A stretch of DNA of 64,000 nt from Niebla homalea (lineage: Eukaryota; Ascomycota; Lecanoromycetes; Lecanorales; Ramalinaceae). Under the pieces are notes generated by a model. The model was given only the letters and a program-made list of their open reading frames with translations, was not told the origin of the DNA and made no database searches. This document shows, in pieces, positions 58,590-64,000 of the stretch. The stretch's first letter is position 1, and each line of letters starts with the position of its first letter. Location of the stretch: the NCBI GenBank assembly GCA_019925105.1, contig JAHGAU010000002.1, positions 682,001-746,000 of the forward strand, in the 5' to 3' direction. The position numbers and the translations under genes were made by a program.

Positions 58590-59947
58590 ATGGCAGGATA
58601 CCGTGTCGTCGTGGTCGGGTGAGCCAATGAAATCGAGCCCTTGTTTGCGCTGTATGGTCTTTACCAGGTCTGATAATGTCAACGATAAATCAGAGCTGGT
58701 GTTGCTGGCCTCACGACAGCACTTTTGCTCTCCAGGAATGAAAAGTACAGCATCACGGTGGTGGCAAAACATATGCCAGGAGACTACGACATCGAATATG
58801 CTTCCCCGTGGGCAGGAGCAAATTATGTGCCGTGAGTATTAGCAATGTGTTTGATACTGTCTTACGCCTGATTTCAGGGTATCCCAAGAGGGAACGGAGG
58901 CTGCAGCATGGGATAGGAACACCTGGCCTGAATTGCGCAATCTCGCAGAGAACCATCCAGAGGCGGGTGTTCATTTTCAAGGTCCTGCTGTGGAACCCCT
59001 ACGCCTTCCAATGCTGACCAAAACCAGAGACTGCACGCTACATCCGCTCTCAAGAGGGCAATCAGTCCCCTGAAGCCAGGACAGTGGGCAAATTTCAAGG
59101 TGAGGTTTGGTATAAGCACGTAATGCCCAATGTACGCAGTATGAACCTTCCTTCTTCAATGGGCCCGCGCTCACTGAAACGAGTTTCGAATGCTTCGCGA
59201 AGAAGAGCTTCCACCAGGCTTTGACAGTGGCAGCAGATTTACGTCTGTCTGCATCAACACGTCCCTCTATCTTCCTTACCTTGTCTCGCAGTGCCTAAAA
59301 AATGGAGTGATTTTCGCGCGCCAGATAGTCGACCATATTTCTGCGGCGAAGACGCTGCATCACTCCGGTCATTCTGCCGATGTTGTAGTCAACTGTACAG
59401 GGATTTCCGCGAGAAAGCTAGGAGGAGTCATGGACCAGAACATGATGCCTGCACGAGGTCAAACAGTATTAGTCCGGAACACGGCCGACGTGATGTGCGA
59501 TGTTCTAGGCATCGAGACTGGCGATGAAGAGGTCTGTTATGTCATGCAAAGAGCTGCCGGTAAGTCGAATTCTGGATGAGTATCTCGAGAGCTATACTGA
59601 ACATGATAAAAGGTGGTGGTACCCTCCTCGGAGGCTCCTACCAGAAAGGCAATTGGGATTCGCAGGTCGACCCAAATCTTGCAGTCCGCATCATGAAACG
59701 CGCCATCGACGTCTGTCCGTCTCTGACTGGAGGCAAAGGCATCGAACACCTAAGTATTATCCGGCAAGGTGTTGGCCTTAGACCCATAAGGACGAACGGC
59801 ACAAGACTCGAAAAGGAGAAGATCTCTGGCACTTGGGTCGTCCATAACTATGGCCATGGCGGCTACGGATATCAGTCGAGTTATGGATGCTCCCAAGCTG
59901 CGCTCAAATTGATAGAAGATGCTTGCAGCGTCAGATCAAGACTGTAA
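58590..59947 (+). CDS. Peroxisomal D-amino-acid oxidase
   Basis: FAD enzyme that oxidatively deaminates D-amino acids to 2-oxo acids, NH3 and H2O2. Six exons 58590-58618, 58694-58831, 58878-58981, 59028-59131, 59184-59559, 59613-59947; 361 aa. The FAD-binding VVVVGAGVAGLTTALLLS starts at residue 6 across exons 1-2. Then ASPWAGANYVP, REEELPPGFDSG, CINTSLYLPYLVSQCLKNG, VVNCTGISARKLGG, GGTLLGGSYQKGNW, GVGLRPIR and NYGHGGYGYQSSYGCS. The last three residues are SRL, a type-1 peroxisomal signal. Intron 3 has a weak donor, GTCCTG. Length and motif order match fungal DAAO; D-aspartate oxidase is the alternative. Confidence 0.92.
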
Positions 59948-61105
59948 AATGGTTTGATGAGTATGCTTGGAACGTTTCTTCGTCTGAATAGAAGAGCTAA
60001 CGCCTCCATCAACCTTTCTGTCCTGGACATCTTGCCCGTATCCAATAGGACTTTTGGGCGCCAATTGCTTGCAAGAACTTTGGCAGCTCTTTCAGCCGCA
60101 GTATCAATGGCAGCTACCACGCCTCAGCACAGATGCATCGGCCCCTACCCAGGCTATTGCGGCATGGTGTGCAGACCGCTCTTCTTTCACATCCCTGTTG
60201 TTGCTAGTATTCATGCTTCCATTTATGCGTCTACGCCGTGCGCAGGGGTCAGCGCATGCATGTACTTCTTTTTCCTATTGCTACTCTATCTGCATAGTAG
60301 AGAAGTAGCCGGTCGAGCCGATCGATCGAGACGACCTTACAGTCTCAAAGTCAATTCATCTCACGTTCTTACAAAAAATCCAGAGAGCGTTATATGAATT
60401 TGATCGCAAATCTGCTCTGCTCTCATGCATGGACGTTGTGTATATTCTTTGGGTTCAATCTTAGGCCGGTCCGCGTTCTGCACAATCTGTGCCGCGTGGC
60501 GTCCTGAGCAGATTGTTACCGTATTGGGTAGGTATCTTCATGATAGTTTCAACCTCACTGGGGGGCGGCCACGGGAAGATGGGCAAGACACACCAGTACT
60601 CCACGTAAAACGGTCGTGTCAGTATGTCATTCGCTCATGCTCATCATATGCCGGCTGATGATAGAGCATTTAGAGCGTCAGAATGTTAGAGATCTCGTCC
60701 ATTCATAACTCGTAGCTCGAATTATCAAGTCAGCAGTCCCTTTCTGTAATTGGACTAAAGTAGGCTGAGTCCTGCAGAATATTATTGGGCACTCTGGAGG
60801 TAACTTAAGGTATTGATGCACGCCTTAGCTTTCTAACCGATTTGGACCTGCCTCTTAGCGTTTTCTTGGACGGACCCTCTTCCATGAGTTGACACGTCTC
60901 GTCACACCAAATGCACCCCCACAATCAGCTGCAAAGGATGATTGAGAAACTTGAATCTAAGTATTAAAAGTCTAGAGCTTGGAACATATCTCAATCGCCC
61001 CCTAGGTCGACAAAATTTCTCCTACTTCCAACGACGTTGTTGACAGCCTCCAACATTTGACCGTTTTGTAATAAGCCTCTCGTTGAGCGCCCAAAACCGG
61101 CCACG
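59948..61105. other. Intergenic, nothing supported
   Basis: 1.16 kb between convergent genes. A minus ORF at about 59950-60120 (ERAAKVLASNWRPKV) overlaps the DAAO stop and a plus ORF (59954-60397) lies across from it; neither has family support. Confidence 0.35.
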
Positions 61106-62512
61106 CTACACATTACCTTCATATTTGCCCATGTCAATATCGCTCAACGTAATGTATTTGCCTCTGTGGCCCGCTTGCTGGACGAATGGGTCGTCAAGGT
61201 TCTCTGAAGTCTGAGTGCGACGCCTCCCATCTTCATTTGGGGCTCCGGACGAGGCTGATCGCGCAATGCTGGTGCCCGTATGTGTGGTGCGTGACTTGAA
61301 GCTCATCTTGGACAAAGTTGCAACAGCACCTCGTAGTTTGTCACCTGAGTGTTGGAAGAATTTTGGCATTATTGGGAGGCAGCTTATAAGGATACCAGAC
61401 GACAATTCTGCCCATGTCCAGAGCCCCATCACAATCGTGTAGTAGGTGACGTCTGAGGATTGCACAACTTTAAACGTGTAGTACGTGCGGAGGATTGAGA
61501 TCACGCATGCACTGCACAGTGTCAGTCGATCATCGTGGTAAAAGCGCTGAATACTAATGTTGCTCGGTGCTCAAGCGGCCCATCTCAAGGAACTATAGAC
61601 AACTCACCAAAAGCCTATTGCAAACAACGCTATCATCATGATCTTTCTCTTGAGAGGTATTTGCAATTTCCAAATTGGTATCATTGGGACAACAAGGATT
61701 GCAAAGTCTGAGACAATGTTGAAGATGCCGGCAGCCAAGTAAGTGGCGTCCTTGTTGATGCAATGACCCGTTTTCATCAAGGGGTTCCAAATCTTCTTGC
61801 GAGGTGTGCACATGGCTATATTCACAACCGTGATCACAAGGTAGAACATGGAGATGCTCCACATGAGTATGTGAATGATGACGAAGAGGGTCAAATTCCG
61901 TTGGCGATGGGGGACGAATATCCTTAGGTACTGGAGTAATATTGATTGCTTGATCAGACACATGGTGATGGAGTAAACGATGGACACTACATTGGCCCAC
62001 TGAAGCTTTATTAATGATATTGCAATCAATCATAACGTGTACTGACGTAGAGAAATCTGAAAAAGTCCTTGAGTCGTACGTCCCACATGTGGATCCCTCC
62101 GAGAACGTGATAGGCAAAGACAGAGGGAGTGATTAATCCGATGAGGCCCAACTGCTCCGGTCAGGAACACAGACGGAGTCACGAGTGGTGGTGCAAATGC
62201 CTACCCAAGCCAGAACTATAACATCTGAGTGTGGTCAGAGCCAAGTGCTACAGATGGTGCGAGACATGAGGGTCAAGACTTACAATCTTCATATGCGATC
62301 GACTTGATCAGCACCAATTTTGTATAAGACCGAATGAGGACGGCGAAGGTTCCAATTATCACGCAGACGGATAAGACTATGTCAGGAGCAGCATTGAGAG
62401 TTACCGGGTCAACAAGGTTGGGCACAACGCCCGGAGGAGGTTTCGCAGCCGGCCCATTGAGTAGGTTGGCTTCCATCTGCTCGGGCGACTGATACGGGGA
62501 AGGAGTTGCCAT
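61106..62512 (-). CDS. Rhodopsin-domain (SAT4/PTH11-like) seven-transmembrane protein
   Basis: Second fungal rhodopsin-like membrane protein of the window; role unknown. Five exons, complement(61106-61511, 61608-61999, 62047-62151, 62205-62224, 62284-62512), 383 aa. Exon 2 is only 20 bases but restores EDYVIVLAW. Landmarks: VCVIIGTFAVLIRSYTKL, then ITPSVFAYHVLGGIHMWDV, SITMCLIKQSILLQYLRIF (the conserved K-x-S-I-L-L-x-Y-x-R-I-F), CINKDATYLAAGIFNIVSD, PMIPIWKLQIPLKRKI and LWTWAELSSGILISCLPIMPKF. A Ser/Arg-rich cytosolic tail of about 90 residues follows. It differs clearly from the protein at 11579 and is not a recent duplicate. Confidence 0.85.
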
Positions 62513-63680
62513 TGTATATGAGGATTTTCTCGGAGTCAAAATTAAGCACGTAAGTCTGCCCACAATAGTCGAACAGCAGATCGGGGTCCTATATGCGAGA
62601 GCAATAGAGGAAAGCCTCCATCGACGAAACAAGGCTGGCGGTATACGATATGATGGGCAAGGGTTTTCTGCATGAGCACGCCTGCATGTCTTGAAACCTT
62701 TTCGACCCTGAAGGGCATTGAATCGGGAAACTGGGTGGGCGATCATGAGTACATAGCTGCAGCCTTTCTCGATCACTTGCATACAGCTCAGTACCCTTTG
62801 CGAGGACGGGCAATATTGGCTTCCAGCTTGATAATTAGGTCTTTCTTGTATCTCCCTTGGTTTTGCTTCTCCAGGACCTTCCGGAGACCCACAAAGCCTT
62901 TGAACGTGAATACTTGATCGTTTATAAACGCACCATGGCAAGATTGTGCTATCCTGGGAAATTCAATTGCACGAGAACAGTATATGGCACAGACTGACAT
63001 TGTGGGGTAGAATGCACCCATCGAGTTTACCTTTGAATTGTGGGTGTAGAGGTCGCTGATCGCTTGGACCACATAAATCGAAGGGCGTCTGAAATATCGG
63101 TGTGACTGCAAGAAGAAGTACTTTGTGGCTCAGCAAAAGACTCCAATGGTAGCCACTGATCTGTAGGTGCCTCTACTGTCAATTTTGAAGATTAATCAAA
63201 GTAACCTCATGGATGCCGCCATTAGCTGCAGTGTATGGATGCCAACAACGAGTTGGATGACTGCTCGTAGGCTGGACAAACAGACGCGTGCTGGCCCAAC
63301 GAAAGACTTGACATCCTTGTCAATTAAGCAGGGTTTGAAAGAGGACGAAGGGACGGTCAGATGGTCAATGACATCTTATGGTCGCTGCTACCACAGTGTG
63401 ATAGGCACAGAGCACGAGGGGCACATGTGCAGCGGCGTGTTCTGTCCCCTTGGTCCTGTCCGTAGGAGCCATGCAAGCGGAACCAGCCACGAGTTTCGTC
63501 GATGCCAAGAACTACCTCATTTCGCAACGCTGCTCGGCAAGTTGTCTTTTCTTTCTAGGCTACAGCAAACACCATTGTAATTGCGCAAATCAATAAGAAC
63601 TTCTGAGATTCCACAGTCGACGCTTTAGTACCCTCCTCTGAGGCCTGACACTTTTTCGCGATCCTGTTCTCCGCCGAGCA
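62513..63680. other. Intergenic between divergent genes
   Basis: 1.17 kb. Overlapping ORFs at 62589-63111 and 63167-63580 are unsupported by any domain or splice pattern. Confidence 0.4.
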
Positions 63681-64000
63681 ATGGATTACTCAAACATCTT
63701 GTGAGCTTGCGCCTTCAACAACTCCCATGGCATTGCTTGATCGTGCATGACATTGTGTTAACGATCGGTCGCTCATCTCCAGTCGGCTGGTCAATCTAGG
63801 TGTGGGAGGCCTACTGATTTTTGGCGGCGTGTGTCAATTCTGGCCACATCATTTGTAAGGCATCCTTGCGCGCGATGCGCCCGGCGCGCCATACAACATA
63901 CACCCTCTGCTCACGTAGGGTGACAGTCAAGATATAATCATTGGGATCTATCTGATACTTTTCGGAGCTGGTATGTCCCTACGGATCGGCATGAATGGTG
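63681..64000 (+). CDS. COPI-associated/TVP-type small membrane protein, 5' part
   Basis: The start of a gene cut by the right edge. Exons read 63681-63700, 63783-63854, 63927-63970, then an intron beginning GTATGT runs off the window. Spliced residues begin MDYSNIF, then RLVNLGVGGLLIFGGVCQF and FQDIIIGIYLILFGA, two membrane segments in the pattern of the COPI-associated (TVP15/18-like) Golgi membrane proteins. The three junctions hold phase. Only about 45 residues are visible, so the exact family member is unsettled. Confidence 0.62.

Noticed and set aside
63167..63580. 137-codon plus ORF near the right edge
   Set aside because: No recognised motif and no continuation into the downstream COPI-associated gene.
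1..64000. tRNA genes and CRISPR arrays
   Set aside because: Scanned for B-box-like GGTTCGANTCC and for regularly spaced repeats; nothing convincing found by eye. A tRNAscan run would settle the former.

Overview
This window is nuclear DNA from a filamentous ascomycete (Pezizomycotina). The genes carry many short GT-AG introns of about 45-100 bases. They include typical fungal families: a HET-domain gene, a Zn2Cys6 regulator, two fungal rhodopsin-like 7TM proteins, a CBM18-GH18 chitinase and BQT4. I see no bacterial, viral or organellar signature. The class is uncertain; Dothideomycetes or Eurotiomycetes would both fit. Exon structures were read by eye from reading frames, splice sites and family similarity. 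Every intact multi-exon model given here sums to a multiple of three.

Layout. 1-5.6 kb is a housekeeping block: cyclin C (SSN8, cut by the left edge), a Ca2+-dependent mitochondrial ATP-Mg/Pi carrier (SAL1) and exocyst EXO84. About 6.9-24.2 kb is an accessory region. It holds an unusual DUF2235 hydrolase-GTPase-membrane fusion, a rhodopsin-like receptor, a GABA-type amino acid permease and a DUF3445 protein. These are followed by three consecutive broken genes: a Zn2Cys6 regulator, a short-chain dehydrogenase and a HET protein. From 24.7 kb rightward most genes are intact and conserved: a DUF7025-type AAA ATPase, a three-repeat Cys-rich protein, an F-box protein, 3-hydroxyisobutyrate dehydrogenase, BQT4, Rho-GDI (RDI1), phosphatase PPG1, a Q/Y-rich zinc-knuckle protein, NUF2, a chitinase, NAD+ synthetase (QNS1), an unrecognised 272-residue protein, AP-3 beta (APL6), a Lys/Ala/Pro-rich protein, CLP1, a peroxisomal D-amino-acid oxidase, a second rhodopsin-like receptor and, cut by the right edge, a COPI-associated-type membrane protein.

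How they work together. The housekeeping genes serve unrelated processes: transcription and 3' processing (SSN8, CLP1), vesicle traffic (EXO84, APL6, the COPI-associated protein), kinetochore and nuclear envelope (NUF2, BQT4) and signalling (RDI1, PPG1). They do not form a pathway. Several pairs are divergent and share a promoter region: SSN8/SAL1, BQT4/RDI1, PPG1/zinc knuckle, the 272-residue gene/APL6 (163 bases) and CLP1/DAAO (315 bases). In the accessory region, the permease and DUF3445 gene next to a dead regulator and a dead SDR look like the remains of a small catabolic or secondary-metabolism cluster (inference). The DUF2235-GTPase and the dead HET gene belong to classes linked to, or resembling, fungal non-self recognition. 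I found no tRNA, rRNA, CRISPR or intact transposon.
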